This document shows, in pieces, positions 55,099 to 64,000 of a DNA stretch of 64,000 bases. Source of the stretch: Microbacterium croceum (GTDB taxonomy: Bacteria; Actinomycetota; Actinomycetes; Actinomycetales; Microbacteriaceae); contig NZ_JAHWXN010000001.1 of the NCBI RefSeq assembly GCF_023091245.1, forward strand, positions 1,240,001 through 1,304,000, given 5' to 3'. Numbering within the stretch: the stretch's first letter is position 1; each line of letters begins with the position of its first letter. A program made the position numbers and the translations under genes. Under the pieces are notes generated by a model, which ran no database searches, was not told the DNA's origin, and saw only the letters and a program-made list of their open reading frames with translations.

Positions 55099-55389
55099 TC
55101 AGCCGGCCTGCGGCTCCTCGGTGTCGATGACGCCGATGCCGACGGCCTCGTGGTCGGGCTCGGGCTCGTCGCGCTTCGGGGCCACCGGCTCCTCGCCCGG
55201 GTCCTTCTCGGTGCTCGGCTCCTGCAGCTGCTCGGTGCTCGGCACCTCTTCGGGATCCGCCTGCTCGGCCGATTCCTCCTGCGCGGGCGACTCGGCCGTC
55301 ACCTCTCCGGCATCCGTTCCCGATGCGGGAGTGGGGGTGGGAGCCTGCGTCTCGGCAGACGGTTCCTGCTCCGGTGTGCTGTTCGTCAT
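55099..55389 (-). CDS. Acidic low-complexity protein
   Basis: The 96-aa product is almost entirely Glu, Ser, Pro, Thr and Ala (TNSTPEQEPSAETQAPTPTP), with no hydrophobic segment. It is probably disordered. ATG 55389 follows AAAGGGG. Function unknown; it is divergent from sdaA. Confidence 0.65.
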   Translation of the reverse strand: MTNSTPEQEPSAETQAPTPTPASGTDAGEVTAESPAQEESAEQADPEEVPSTEQLQEPSTEKDPGEEPVAPKRDEPEPDHEAVGIGVIDTEEPQAG

Positions 55390-55543
55390 GGTCGCCCCTT
55401 TCGCGATGTCTTCGCGTTCAGGATGCCGCCGGAACGAGGCAGGATGAAGGGGCTTGACGAGACAGCATGATTCCGTGTCATAGCTCCTGCGGGCAGGTTG
55501 ATGAGACGGAAACGAAACCGGCAAGGCGGCGTAACCTGGACGC

Positions 55544-57046
55544 GTGACTGCGTACGTCTCGGCTTTCGACCTGTTCTCCATCGGAGTGGGACCATCGAGC
55601 TCCCACACGGTGGGTCCGATGCGCGCGGCCCTGGACTTCGTCCACCGGCTCGGCGCGAGCGAGACGCTCGCACAGGTAGCGAGGATCGAGTGCACGCTGT
55701 TCGGTTCCCTGGGCGCAACCGGCATCGGACACGGCACGCCGGATGCGGTCGTGGCGGGCCTGCGGGGGCTGTCGCCGGAGAGCTGCGACCCCGCGGAGGT
55801 GCGTTCCGCCTGGACCGAGTATCCGGCGGGCGAGCCGCTCACGCTCGATGGGAGGCGGCAGATCCCGTTCGCGAAGACCGACATCGTCTTCGCCCCGCGC
55901 ACCCGACTGCCCGGCCACCCCAATGCGATGACGATCACCGCCCGGGACGATGCCGGGGCGACAGTCGCGGAGGAGACGTACTACTCGATCGGCGGAGGCT
56001 TCATCCGGCGCGAAGGGGAGAGCACGTCGATCGCGGCTGCGGGATTCCCCTACTCCTATGCGGATGCCGCGTCGCTGCTCGCGCTGTGCGATGAGCACGG
56101 GCTGTCGATCGCCGAGGTCGCGCGATTGAACGAGACCGCTGTGCGCAGCGAGGAAGACGTGGCCGCAGGGTTGGACGCGATCTGGAACGCCATGTCGGCG
56201 TGCGTCGAGGCAGGGCTGCACTCCGACGGTGTGCTGCCGGGCATGCTCAAGGTGAAGCGGCGGGCGGGCACGATCCGCGCACAGCTCGAAGAGGTCGAGG
56301 CCGAGGGGCATCGTGAGCTCCCCGGCGAATGGCTCGGGGCCTTCGCGCTCGCCGTGAACGAGGAGAATGCGGCGGGCGGAAGGGTCGTCACCGCACCGAC
56401 GAACGGCGCGGCCGGCATCCTGCCCGCGGTGGCGATGTACTGGTGGCGATTCCTCGCGGACTCCGGACTCGGTGCGGGCAACGCCGTCACGCCGTACGGC
56501 GAACTGGTCGGCAGCGCGCTGTTGGGCTTCGGCCCCGACGGCCGCAGTCTCGCCGCACAGGCCGACGCCGACCTCGATCCGGAGCAGACCGCCGAGGCGA
56601 ACCGCCGCCGCGGCATCCGTCGCTTCCTGCTCACAGCCACCGCGCTGGGTTCGCTGTTCAAGGCGAATGCCTCGATCTCGGGGGCGGAGGGCGGATGCCA
56701 GGCCGAGGTCGGGTCCGCGTGCGCGATGGCGGCCGGGGGGCTCACCGCGGTGATGGGCGGCACGAACCGGCAGATCGAGAACGCGGCCGAGATCGCGATG
56801 GAGCACCACCTCGGCCTGACCTGCGACCCGATCGGGGGACTCGTGCAGATCCCCTGCATCGAGCGCAACGCGATCGCGGCGTCGACCGCGGTGACCGCCG
56901 CGCGGCTGGCCCTGCGCGGCGACGGCAGCCACTACGTGTCGCTGGATGCCGTGGTCGAGACGATGCGTCAGACCGGCGCCGACATGTCGACCAAGTACAA
57001 GGAGACGAGCGAAGGCGGCCTCGCGGTCAACGTCATCGAGTGCTGA
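55544..57046 (+). CDS. sdaA: L-serine dehydratase (iron-sulfur type)
   Basis: The 500-aa single-chain enzyme deaminates L-serine to pyruvate. It has GPSSSHTVGPM near the N-terminus and the cysteine regions for the 4Fe-4S cluster (GGCQAEVGSACAMAAGG and LVQIPCIERNAI). It starts at GTG 55544. Confidence 0.93.
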   Translation: MTAYVSAFDLFSIGVGPSSSHTVGPMRAALDFVHRLGASETLAQVARIECTLFGSLGATGIGHGTPDAVVAGLRGLSPESCDPAEVRSAWTEYPAGEPLTLDGRRQIPFAKTDIVFAPRTRLPGHPNAMTITARDDAGATVAEETYYSIGGGFIRREGESTSIAAAGFPYSYADAASLLALCDEHGLSIAEVARLNETAVRSEEDVAAGLDAIWNAMSACVEAGLHSDGVLPGMLKVKRRAGTIRAQLEEVEAEGHRELPGEWLGAFALAVNEENAAGGRVVTAPTNGAAGILPAVAMYWWRFLADSGLGAGNAVTPYGELVGSALLGFGPDGRSLAAQADADLDPEQTAEANRRRGIRRFLLTATALGSLFKANASISGAEGGCQAEVGSACAMAAGGLTAVMGGTNRQIENAAEIAMEHHLGLTCDPIGGLVQIPCIERNAIAASTAVTAARLALRGDGSHYVSLDAVVETMRQTGADMSTKYKETSEGGLAVNVIEC

Positions 57047-57110
57047 GGTCGCCGGCGCGGGTGTCGGTGATCGCAGGTAGCCTCCTCGAAGACCGAGCGA
57101 GGGGAGTCTG

Positions 57111-57863
57111 ATGGATCCGTTCTGGGACCCGAAGAGTCGGCGCCGGCGCCAGCAGCCGGTCGTGGCCGTGCAGCCGACCGACGACGCCCCCACACCCGGC
57201 GCGCAGTGGCCGACGAGCATCCCGGCCGTCGCGCAGGTGCTGAGGGACGGCATCGACCTCGACCCGGGGGTGACGTTCCTCGTCGGCGAGAACGGCAGCG
57301 GCAAGTCGACCATCGTCGAGGGGGTCGCGATCGCGTACGGGCTGTCGCCCGAGGGCGGGTCGCGCCAGGCGAAGCACAGCACGCGACCGACCGAGTCGCC
57401 GTTGTCGGAGTGGCTGCGGCTCCAGCGCGGCGTCGGGGCGAACCGGTGGGGGTTCTTCCTGCGCGCCGAGACGATGCACTCGTTCTACACATATCTGGAA
57501 GAGAACCCGTCATCCCGCGGAGACGTCGCCTTCCACGAGATGAGTCATGGCGAGTCCTTCCTCGCACTGCTGGAGAGCAGGTTCGACGAACCGGGGTTCT
57601 ACTGTCTCGACGAGCCCGAGGCCGCGCTGTCGTTCTCCTCGACGCTCGCACTCGTCGCGGTGCTGCAGCGCATCGTCGACGAGGGCGGCCAGGTGCTGTG
57701 CGCCACACACTCGCCGGTGCTCGCCGCGCTCCCCGGCGCGCGCATCCTCGAGGTCGGCGACTGGGGCATCCGTCCCGCCGAGTGGAACGACCTCGAACTC
57801 GTGAACCACTGGCGGTCGTTCCTCGACTCGCCGCCGCGCTACCTGCGTCATCTGCTCGACTGA
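57111..57863 (+). CDS. Small AAA/ABC-type ATPase
   Basis: The 250-aa soluble protein has Walker A (LVGENGSGKSTIVEG) and Walker B (FYCLDEPEAALSF) with a signature-like segment (MSHGESFLALL). It looks like the compact OLD/RecF-like ATPases of unknown function rather than a transporter ATPase. It is a single gene before tetR. Confidence 0.83.
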   Translation: MDPFWDPKSRRRRQQPVVAVQPTDDAPTPGAQWPTSIPAVAQVLRDGIDLDPGVTFLVGENGSGKSTIVEGVAIAYGLSPEGGSRQAKHSTRPTESPLSEWLRLQRGVGANRWGFFLRAETMHSFYTYLEENPSSRGDVAFHEMSHGESFLALLESRFDEPGFYCLDEPEAALSFSSTLALVAVLQRIVDEGGQVLCATHSPVLAALPGARILEVGDWGIRPAEWNDLELVNHWRSFLDSPPRYLRHLLD

Positions 57864-57903
57864 GCCGGCATCCGTTCCCGAAGGAAGTCGTAGGCTGGCG
57901 GGC

Positions 57904-58500
57904 ATGACCGAGCACACGGCCCCGAAGCGGCGTGGACGCCCGCGGGGAGTGTCCGACGCGCGGGAGCGGATCATCGCCGCGGCTGTCGACGAGTTCGGAG
58001 AGCACGGTTACGAGGCGGCGACGATCCGGCTCATCGCCGCACGTGCCGGCGTGGACTCGGCGCTCGTGCACCACTACTTCGGCACCAAGGCCGACCTCTT
58101 CGCCGAGGCCATCGGCATCCCGCTCCGCCCCGATATCGATGTGCCGGGGATCCTCGCCGGACCCAGGGACGGGATCGGCGAGCGACTGATCCGTTACGTG
58201 CTGCAGGCGTTCGAGCAACCGGAGATCCGCCGCCGTGGTGTCATGCTGCTGCGCACGGCGATCGGCAGCAAGTTCTCGACTCCGATGCTGGCCGGCTTCC
58301 TGTCGCGCGAACTGCTCTCGCGCGTGGCGAAGAGTCTCGACGTCGACGACGCGGAGCTGCGGGCCTCGCTCGTCGCCTCGCAGATCGCCGGGATGCTGAT
58401 CGCGCGGTACGTGTTGCGGCTGCCGGCGCTCGCGGCCGCCTCGGTCGACGAACTGGTCGCCAGGGTGGGCCCCACGGTGCAGCGCTACCTCTTCGACTGA
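57904..58500 (+). CDS. TetR-family regulator of the ABC exporter
   Basis: The 198-aa protein has an N-terminal TetR HTH (ATIRLIAARAGVDSALVHHYFGTKADLF) and a helical ligand domain. Its gene immediately precedes the ABC exporter genes, and a palindrome overlaps their start codon, so it probably represses them. Confidence 0.92.
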   Translation: MTEHTAPKRRGRPRGVSDARERIIAAAVDEFGEHGYEAATIRLIAARAGVDSALVHHYFGTKADLFAEAIGIPLRPDIDVPGILAGPRDGIGERLIRYVLQAFEQPEIRRRGVMLLRTAIGSKFSTPMLAGFLSRELLSRVAKSLDVDDAELRASLVASQIAGMLIARYVLRLPALAAASVDELVARVGPTVQRYLFD

Positions 58501-58527
58501 CCGTTGACGTCGCTCGCGCGCAGGCGC

Positions 58528-58551
58528 ATAATTCATCGCATGATGAATAAT
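58528..58551. promoter_or_regulatory. TetR operator candidate over the ABC start codon
   Basis: TTCATC-gcat-GATGAA (58532-58547) is perfect, and 9 of 12 positions match across the 24-bp site. It covers the ATG at 58540. Confidence 0.62.
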
Positions 58552-59322
58552 CTCGCGGTCGAGGTCTCGCAGCTGCGGGTGCAGCGCGGCAAGACCGCGG
58601 TGTTCGACGGGATCGACCTCGCCATCCCGCGCGGGCAGATCACCGGGCTGCTCGGTCCCTCCGGATGCGGCAAGACCACGCTCATGCGCTCGATCGTCGG
58701 CGTGCAGCGCATCATGTCCGGTGAGGTCACCGTGCTGGGCGAGCCGGGCGGATCCCGGCAGCTGCGGCATCGCGTGGCCTACGGCACTCAGGGCGCCGCG
58801 GTGTACGGCGATCTGAGCGTGCGGCAGAACCTGTCGTACTTCGCCGCGCTGCTCAAGGCTCCGAAGGGCGACGTCGATCGGGTGATCGCCGAAGTGGGAC
58901 TCGGGCCGCAGGCCGGCCAGCTGGTCGACTCGCTCAGCGGCGGGCAGTCGACGCGGGTCTCGCTCGCGATGGCGCTGATCGGATCCCCCGAGCTCGTGGT
59001 GCTGGACGAGCCGACGGTCGGGCTCGACCCCGTGCTGCGATCCGAGCTGTGGGCGCTGTTCCGCAGTCTCGCCGACCGCGGGGTCACCCTCATCGTCTCG
59101 AGCCACGTCATGGATGAGGCTCTTCGCTGCGACCGGCTGCTGCTGCTGCGCGAGGGGCGGATCATCGCCGACACCACCCCGCACGCGCTCCTGGCCGACA
59201 CCGGCACGGACGATCCGGAGGCTGCGTTCCTGGCGCTCATCGAACGAGATCGACCGTTCGCGGCGGACACCAGGAGATCACGCCGACACACGCGCGCGGA
59301 TGACGGCGAGGCATCGGCATGA
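58540..59322 (+). CDS. ABC-type efflux ATPase
   Basis: The 260-aa ATPase has Walker A (LLGPSGCGKTTLMRS), signature (LSGGQSTRVSLAMAL), Walker B (LVVLDEPTVGLDP) and the switch His (VSSHVMDEA). It powers export with the ABC-2 permease, overlapping it by ATGA. Start ATG 58540 or 58543. Confidence 0.92.
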   Translation: MMNNLAVEVSQLRVQRGKTAVFDGIDLAIPRGQITGLLGPSGCGKTTLMRSIVGVQRIMSGEVTVLGEPGGSRQLRHRVAYGTQGAAVYGDLSVRQNLSYFAALLKAPKGDVDRVIAEVGLGPQAGQLVDSLSGGQSTRVSLAMALIGSPELVVLDEPTVGLDPVLRSELWALFRSLADRGVTLIVSSHVMDEALRCDRLLLLREGRIIADTTPHALLADTGTDDPEAAFLALIERDRPFAADTRRSRRHTRADDGEASA

Positions 59323-60053
59323 ACGGACTGCGGATGCTCGCCACGGCAGGCAGGGTGCTGACGCAGTTGCGCCACGATCCGCGGTCGATCGCCCTGATGC
59401 TCATCGCGCCGAGCCTGCTGGTGGGTCTGTTCGCCTGGCTGTTCAGCGATCAGGAGGGCGTCTTCGACCGGTTCGGGGGTGCGATCCTGGCACTGTTCCC
59501 GTTCATCGTGATGTTCCTGATCACCTCGATCACCACGTTGCGGGAGCGCCGGTCCGGCACGCTGGAGCGTCTGATGACCACGCCGCTCGGCAAGGCCGAC
59601 TTCATCCTCGGGTATGCGCTCGCCTTCGGGCTGATGGCGCTGCTGCAGGCCGTGATCACGGTGTCGTTCGCGGTGGGGGTATGCGGTCTCGACGTCGACG
59701 GTCCGCTGTGGCAGCTCGGACTGGTCGCGATCGTCGACGCCCTGCTCGGCACCGCGCTCGGACTGCTCGCCAGCGCGTTCGCCCAGACCGAGTTCCAGGC
59801 GGTGCAGTTCATGCCGGTGCTCGTCTTCCCGCAGATCATCCTGGGCGGGCTGTTCATGCCGCGCGACCAGATGCCCGATGTGCTGCACGCCATCTCGGAC
59901 TGGCTGCCGCTGAGCTATGCGATCGACACGATCAACGCGGTCGCGGCGGGAGATGAGGGCTGGGACGTGTTCGGCCCGTTGCTCGTGGTGCTGGCGTTCG
60001 CGGTCGGCGCCCTCGTGCTGGCAGCGCTGACGCTGCGCCGGCGCACGCGCTGA
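59319..60053 (+). CDS. ABC-2 type efflux permease
   Basis: The 244-aa protein has six hydrophobic helices and the ABC-2 signature region (FLITSITTLRERRSGTLERLMTTPLGK, in parts). It exports a drug-like or lipid substrate with the upstream ATPase. Substrate unknown. Confidence 0.92.
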   Translation: MNGLRMLATAGRVLTQLRHDPRSIALMLIAPSLLVGLFAWLFSDQEGVFDRFGGAILALFPFIVMFLITSITTLRERRSGTLERLMTTPLGKADFILGYALAFGLMALLQAVITVSFAVGVCGLDVDGPLWQLGLVAIVDALLGTALGLLASAFAQTEFQAVQFMPVLVFPQIILGGLFMPRDQMPDVLHAISDWLPLSYAIDTINAVAAGDEGWDVFGPLLVVLAFAVGALVLAALTLRRRTR

Positions 60054-60085
60054 GTCGGCGCACGCGCGGAGAACTCGGCCGCGGC

Positions 60086-62638
60086 TCAGCGCGCGGCGCG
60101 GTTCTTGGTGTGCCTGGTCGGCGCGGCGGCCCAGGGATCTTCCGGCCAGGGGTGCTTCGGGTACCGGCCGCGCATCTCCGCCCGCACCTGCGCATAGGGA
60201 CCTGACCAGAATGAGGCGAGGTCGTCCGTGACGGCGAGCGGTCGGCCCGCGGGGGAGAGCAGATGGAACAACACCGGCACGCGTCCCTCGACCAGCCGCG
60301 GCGTCTCGGCCCAGCCGAAGCACTCCTGCAGTTTCACGGCGACCACGGGGCGCGCATCCGGGTCGTCGGGCGCCGGGTACACGATCCGCACGCGTGACCC
60401 GCTGGGCACCTCGAGTCGCTCGGGCACGAGCTCATCGAGGCGCACGGCCTCGGGCCACGGCAGCAGCCGGCGCAGCGCCGACGTCAGATCCAGTCGGGCT
60501 GCCGGGGTGCCGGAGGCGAGGGACTCGAGCTCCGGCGCGAGCCAGGTGTCGAGGGCGGCGAGGAGCCCGAGATCCGAGACGTCCGGCCAGGGCGCTCCTA
60601 GCTCGCGATGCAGCAGCGCCAGGCGACACCGCAGCTCTGCCGCGGAGGATGACCAGGTGAACAGGCCCAGCCCCTCGCGCTGCAGAGTGCGCCGCACCGC
60701 GTCACGGCCCTCGTCGGCCGATGCACGCACCGGTGCCGAGGAGCGCAGGATCGCCCCCACGCGGCGCTCGCGCCGGGCCTGCACGCGACCTCCGACGAAC
60801 TCCGCCTCGACGCGGTCCGTGAGCAGATGACTCGCGGCCTGCTCCATCTGCTCCTCGCTGAGCGTCGCCGCCGACCGGACGACCGCCCCCGACCCGGCCG
60901 CCGCACGTCCGGAGGCGCGGGCGACGTCGGCGATGGCCAGCCATTCGACCCCCGCGAGCGGGCCGGTCACCCCCGCGCGGGTTCCGGATGCCAGCAGGAA
61001 CGTCGCCCCGCCGGAGATCTGTTCCACACGGCGGGCGACCCGCTCGGGAAAAGCCAGCGCGATCACGAGACCGACGCCGTCGAGGTCGGAGCGCACACCC
61101 GGGGTCGCCGTGCTCAGACGCTCGAGGCGGTCTGCATCACTGCGCCAGCGACGGGCATCCGGCGTGCGCGCGCCTCGCAGTGCGATGAGCGCCTGGGCGA
61201 CATCCGAGTCCGCGGTGCGCAGGTCGCCGCCCAGCAGCGCCACGACCTCGGCGGCGAGTCGAGCGCCCACCGCCGGTCCGCCATCACGCAAGGCGCGGGC
61301 CAGCCGCGGATCCGTGGGGATGCGGGCCAGGGCACGTCCCTCATCGGTGGCGCGGCCGTCGTCGTCGATCGCGCCCAGGCCGTGCAGCACCGTGAGGGCG
61401 TCGGACAGGCTGTCGGCGGGCAGCGGGTCGATCAGCCGCAGACCGGCACCGCCCGGGGCGCCCCAGCACGCGAGCAGCAGGGCGGCGTCCGCGAGGTCGG
61501 TCGACGCGATCTCCGGTGTCGGACGGGCGGGGGCAGCGGCGTAGGTGCGCTCATCGACGCAGCGGACGACGGTTCCCGGCCCCTGGCGGGTGGCGCGGCC
61601 GGCGCGCTGCACGCAGGACGAGCGGGAGGCCGCCGCGGTCACCAGTCCCGTCATCCCCCGTGCCGCGTCGCGCTGGGGAGTGCGGGACAGACACGTGTCG
61701 ACCACCAGGCGCACACCGGGCACCGTGAGAGAGGACTCCGCGAGCGAGGTCGTGACGATGATGCGCGGTCGCTCATCGGCACGGCGGCCGCGCATCACGG
61801 CGTCCTGCTCAGCGGCGGGCATCCGGCCGTGCAGCTCGCGCACGTCGAAGGTGTCGGTGGCGTCGCGCACTCGGCGGGCGATCTCCGACACCTCTCGGGC
61901 GCCAGGGGCGAAGACGAGCACGTCGGCGGCCGGTTCGTCGTGGTGCAGCTCCCGCGCGGCGGATGCCGTGGTGCGCGCGACGTGATCGAGGAACGCCCCG
62001 GTGACTCCGCGTTCGTCAAGGCGTAGGGCGGAGCTCGGAGCCCAGCGCTCGGTGAGCGGGAACGCGGGCACATCGTGGTCGACGATCGGGGCCGGCTGCT
62101 CGTCGGTGCCGAGCACAGCGGCGATGCGCGCAGCGTCGAGGGTCGCCGACATGGCGATGAGCACGAGGTCGTCTCGCAGCTCGCGCACCTCCGAGAGCAG
62201 GCCGATCAGGAGGTCGGTCTCGAGTGCGCGCTCGTGCACCTCGTCGATGATCACGGCGTCCACGCCCTGGAGTCCCGGATCGTCGAGCAGGCGGCGCAGC
62301 AGCACACCGGCCGTGACGAACTCGACCCGTGTCTCCCGTGCGACCGCGCGCTCGCCGCGGACCGTGAACCCGACCCGCGTGCCGAGCGGCGAGCCGTCGA
62401 GCTGCGCGAGTCGACGTGCGGCTGCGCGGGCGGCGACGCGGCGCGGCTGCGTGACGATGACGCGGCCGGTCGCGCGCGAGGCGAGCAGCGGCGGCACCAG
62501 CGTGGTCTTGCCGGTGCCAGGGGGCGCGCTCACCACTGCGGACGTGCTCGTGTCGAGCGTCGCCGCGAGCTCATCGACGGCGGCCGCGAACGAGAGCCCT
62601 GCGCCGATGGCGGCGAGGTCGAAGGCGGCGGACGTCAT
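60086..62638 (-). CDS. hrpB: ATP-dependent helicase HrpB
   Basis: The 850-aa DEAH-type helicase has Walker A (SAPPGTGKTTLV), DEVH (VIIDEVHERAL), SAT (AMSATLD), and C-terminal motifs TSLAESSLTVPGVRLVVDT and QRAGRATR, then an HrpB C-terminal region. ATG 62638 gives the family-typical start; the frame continues upstream but has no homology. Role in RNA metabolism inferred from family. Confidence 0.93.
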   Translation of the reverse strand: MTSAAFDLAAIGAGLSFAAAVDELAATLDTSTSAVVSAPPGTGKTTLVPPLLASRATGRVIVTQPRRVAARAAARRLAQLDGSPLGTRVGFTVRGERAVARETRVEFVTAGVLLRRLLDDPGLQGVDAVIIDEVHERALETDLLIGLLSEVRELRDDLVLIAMSATLDAARIAAVLGTDEQPAPIVDHDVPAFPLTERWAPSSALRLDERGVTGAFLDHVARTTASAARELHHDEPAADVLVFAPGAREVSEIARRVRDATDTFDVRELHGRMPAAEQDAVMRGRRADERPRIIVTTSLAESSLTVPGVRLVVDTCLSRTPQRDAARGMTGLVTAAASRSSCVQRAGRATRQGPGTVVRCVDERTYAAAPARPTPEIASTDLADAALLLACWGAPGGAGLRLIDPLPADSLSDALTVLHGLGAIDDDGRATDEGRALARIPTDPRLARALRDGGPAVGARLAAEVVALLGGDLRTADSDVAQALIALRGARTPDARRWRSDADRLERLSTATPGVRSDLDGVGLVIALAFPERVARRVEQISGGATFLLASGTRAGVTGPLAGVEWLAIADVARASGRAAAGSGAVVRSAATLSEEQMEQAASHLLTDRVEAEFVGGRVQARRERRVGAILRSSAPVRASADEGRDAVRRTLQREGLGLFTWSSSAAELRCRLALLHRELGAPWPDVSDLGLLAALDTWLAPELESLASGTPAARLDLTSALRRLLPWPEAVRLDELVPERLEVPSGSRVRIVYPAPDDPDARPVVAVKLQECFGWAETPRLVEGRVPVLFHLLSPAGRPLAVTDDLASFWSGPYAQVRAEMRGRYPKHPWPEDPWAAAPTRHTKNRAAR

Positions 62639-62840
62639 CGTCCCAGTCTGCCCGGTCGGCGGGGTGCGGGGTCGTCCCCAACTCAGGAGAATTGCGTCCG
62701 ATGTGGCACGAATCCGCATCTCTGCGCGGCGACGGCGACGGATCGCCTGAGTTGTGGACGGCGACCGGTTCAGCCGGCACGAGAACAGCGGATGCCGCGA
62801 CCGAGATCGGCCGCGGCATCCGCTGTTCTGAGTGGGGAGA

Positions 62841-64000
62841 CTACTCCGCGTCGGCTGCCGGTGCGGCGGGCGGCGGGGGAGTGGTCGGCGTCGGAACCCG
62901 GGGCTGCGCGGGGGCCTGCGCGGGGGCGGTGGCCGCGGCCACGCCTTCGCCGATGCCGCGGCCGACGGCCTGGCCCTGGATGATGCCCGCGAGGTCGAGT
63001 CCCGTGGCCGAGTGCACGCTGTCGAACACCGACCGCATCGCGATCGCGTTGTCGGCGCCGACGACCTGCGACGCGCCCTCGTCGCCCGAGCCGCCGATGA
63101 TCGACACGTTGCCGATCGCCGCGTAGCCCTTCGAGAACTCAGCCATGATCGACGGCAGCACCTCGAGCACGCGCTGCGAGAGGAAGGCGTCCTGGTTCGA
63201 GGCGATCGCCTTCGCCTCGGCCTCGAGGGCGGCTGCTCGCGCGTCACCCTCGGCGCGGATGGCATCCGCCTCGGCGTTGGCGCGCAGTCGGCGTGCCTCT
63301 GCCTCGGCTTCGGCCTGGGATCGCAGTGCATCTGCCTCACCCTGCGCCTTCGCGACGGCTGCTGCAGCCTCACCATCGGCACGGGCCTTGTCGGCCTTCG
63401 CCTGCTGCTCGGCGATGCGGGTGCGGGCCTCTGCCTGCTTGACCTGCTCGATCGCGGCGGCCTCGGCCGCACGCTCACGGGTGTACAGCTCGGCTTGAGC
63501 ACGCGTCTCCGCCTCGTACCGCTGGGCGTCGGCGACGCGCTTGACGTCGGCGTCGAGCTGGGCCTGGCGGTTCTCGGCCTGCTGCTGCAGCACGGCCTGC
63601 TGCGCCTGCTCGCGGGCGAGGTTCTCGGCCTGCTCGGCCTCGGCGCGCGCCCGGCCGATGCCCGCGTTGGAGTTCGCCGTGTTGGTGTCGAGCGCGGTCT
63701 GCTCGATCAGGTTGGCTTCCTGGTTCGCGATGTTCTTCTGGTTGATCGCGCGATCGGCGTTGGTCTGCGAGATCTCCGCGGACTGACGCTTCGCCTGGAT
63801 CTCGGGAGCACCGAGCGACTGGATGTAACCGACCTTGTCGGTGATGCCCTTGATCTGGAACGAGTCCAGGATCAGACCCTGTTCGGCGAGCTCCTGCGAG
63901 ACGTCGGCGGCGATCTGGTCGGAGAACTTCTTGCGCTCACGCATCAGCTCGACGACCGAGAGCGTCGCGACGATGCCGCGGAGGGCACCTTCCAGCTGCT
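62841..64000 (-). CDS. Flotillin-like SPFH protein (N-terminus outside window)
   Basis: The visible 386 residues include the end of the SPFH domain (LEGALRGIVATL, then ILDSFQIKGITD) and a long Ala/Glu-rich coiled coil (residues ~80-250), then a Pro-rich tail. This is the flotillin architecture of membrane microdomain proteins. The N-terminus lies beyond 64000. Confidence 0.9.
   Translation of the reverse strand, partial: QLEGALRGIVATLSVVELMRERKKFSDQIAADVSQELAEQGLILDSFQIKGITDKVGYIQSLGAPEIQAKRQSAEISQTNADRAINQKNIANQEANLIEQTALDTNTANSNAGIGRARAEAEQAENLAREQAQQAVLQQQAENRQAQLDADVKRVADAQRYEAETRAQAELYTRERAAEAAAIEQVKQAEARTRIAEQQAKADKARADGEAAAAVAKAQGEADALRSQAEAEAEARRLRANAEADAIRAEGDARAAALEAEAKAIASNQDAFLSQRVLEVLPSIMAEFSKGYAAIGNVSIIGGSGDEGASQVVGADNAIAMRSVFDSVHSATGLDLAGIIQGQAVGRGIGEGVAAATAPAQAPAQPRVPTPTTPPPPAAPAADAE

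Noticed and set aside
56968..59184. 738-aa open frame on the minus strand across the ATPase, tetR and ABC genes
   Set aside because: It overlaps four supported genes and has no recognisable domain.
62639..63502. Upstream extension of the HrpB frame to 1138 aa
   Set aside because: The extension overlaps the flotillin-like gene, is Arg/Pro/Ser-rich and lacks homology. ATG 62638 fits the family.

Overview
The window is chromosomal DNA of a high-GC actinobacterium. Dense G+C-rich coding, many GTG starts, many 4-bp ATGA/GTGA gene overlaps, the GlgX-TreY-TreZ trehalose route, a SufS-SufU pair and a MetP-MetS importer together suggest Microbacteriaceae, most likely Microbacterium or a close relative. 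The genus is inferred from gene content, not from a marker gene.

Layout. 1-1652: two coupled membrane proteins. 1794-4378: tRNA-Ser(GCT), the C-terminal relic of a tyrosine integrase running into the tRNA, and a type II restriction-modification pair. 4565-10579: a short-chain dehydrogenase, a MetP/MetS amino-acid importer, an AraC-GyrI regulator and a free GyrI-like protein, a LysE exporter, an NTF2-like protein and an HxlR regulator. 10694-17299: a small unknown protein, then glgX-treY-treZ. 17361-21550: sufS-sufU, an acetyltransferase, a dinucleotide-binding oxidoreductase and a GntR regulator. 21563-24096: a copper-efflux operon copZ-copA behind a CsoR-type operator. 24180-26857: a membrane protein co-translated with a secreted HExxH protein, a second short-chain dehydrogenase and a conserved unknown.

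26924-38465: tRNA-Arg(ACG) carries an 11.5-kb integrated element bounded by 41-bp direct repeats. It has a tyrosine integrase with matched arm-site repeats at both ends, a divergent AlpA-like excisionase with a leaderless promoter, a serine recombinase, a chain of small translationally coupled genes, two structured non-coding regions, and a four-gene cassette (29354-32933) of membrane/coiled-coil proteins around a PD-(D/E)xK-like nuclease. That cassette is the best candidate for an undescribed system, plausibly anti-phage defence. No relaxase, replication initiator, capsid or large terminase was recognised, so the element's mode of transfer is open.

38589-41729: a LysR regulator divergent from mesX-mesD, a MesX-dependent short methionine synthase. 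41814-51785: a fructan/sucrose operon on the minus strand (three GH32 hydrolases, one with a Tat signal; an ABC sugar importer; a LacI repressor; a PfkB kinase) with a clear promoter flanked by two operator-like sites. 51869-54609: a LysR regulator divergent from a fumarate-reductase/aspartate-oxidase-type flavoprotein. 54610-55090: repeat-rich intergenic DNA. 55099-64000: an acidic small protein, L-serine dehydratase, a small AAA ATPase, a TetR-controlled ABC exporter, HrpB helicase and a flotillin-like protein cut by the window end.

A family of 56-bp imperfect palindromes occurs four times, each time at gene 3' ends, probably as bidirectional terminators or REP-like elements.
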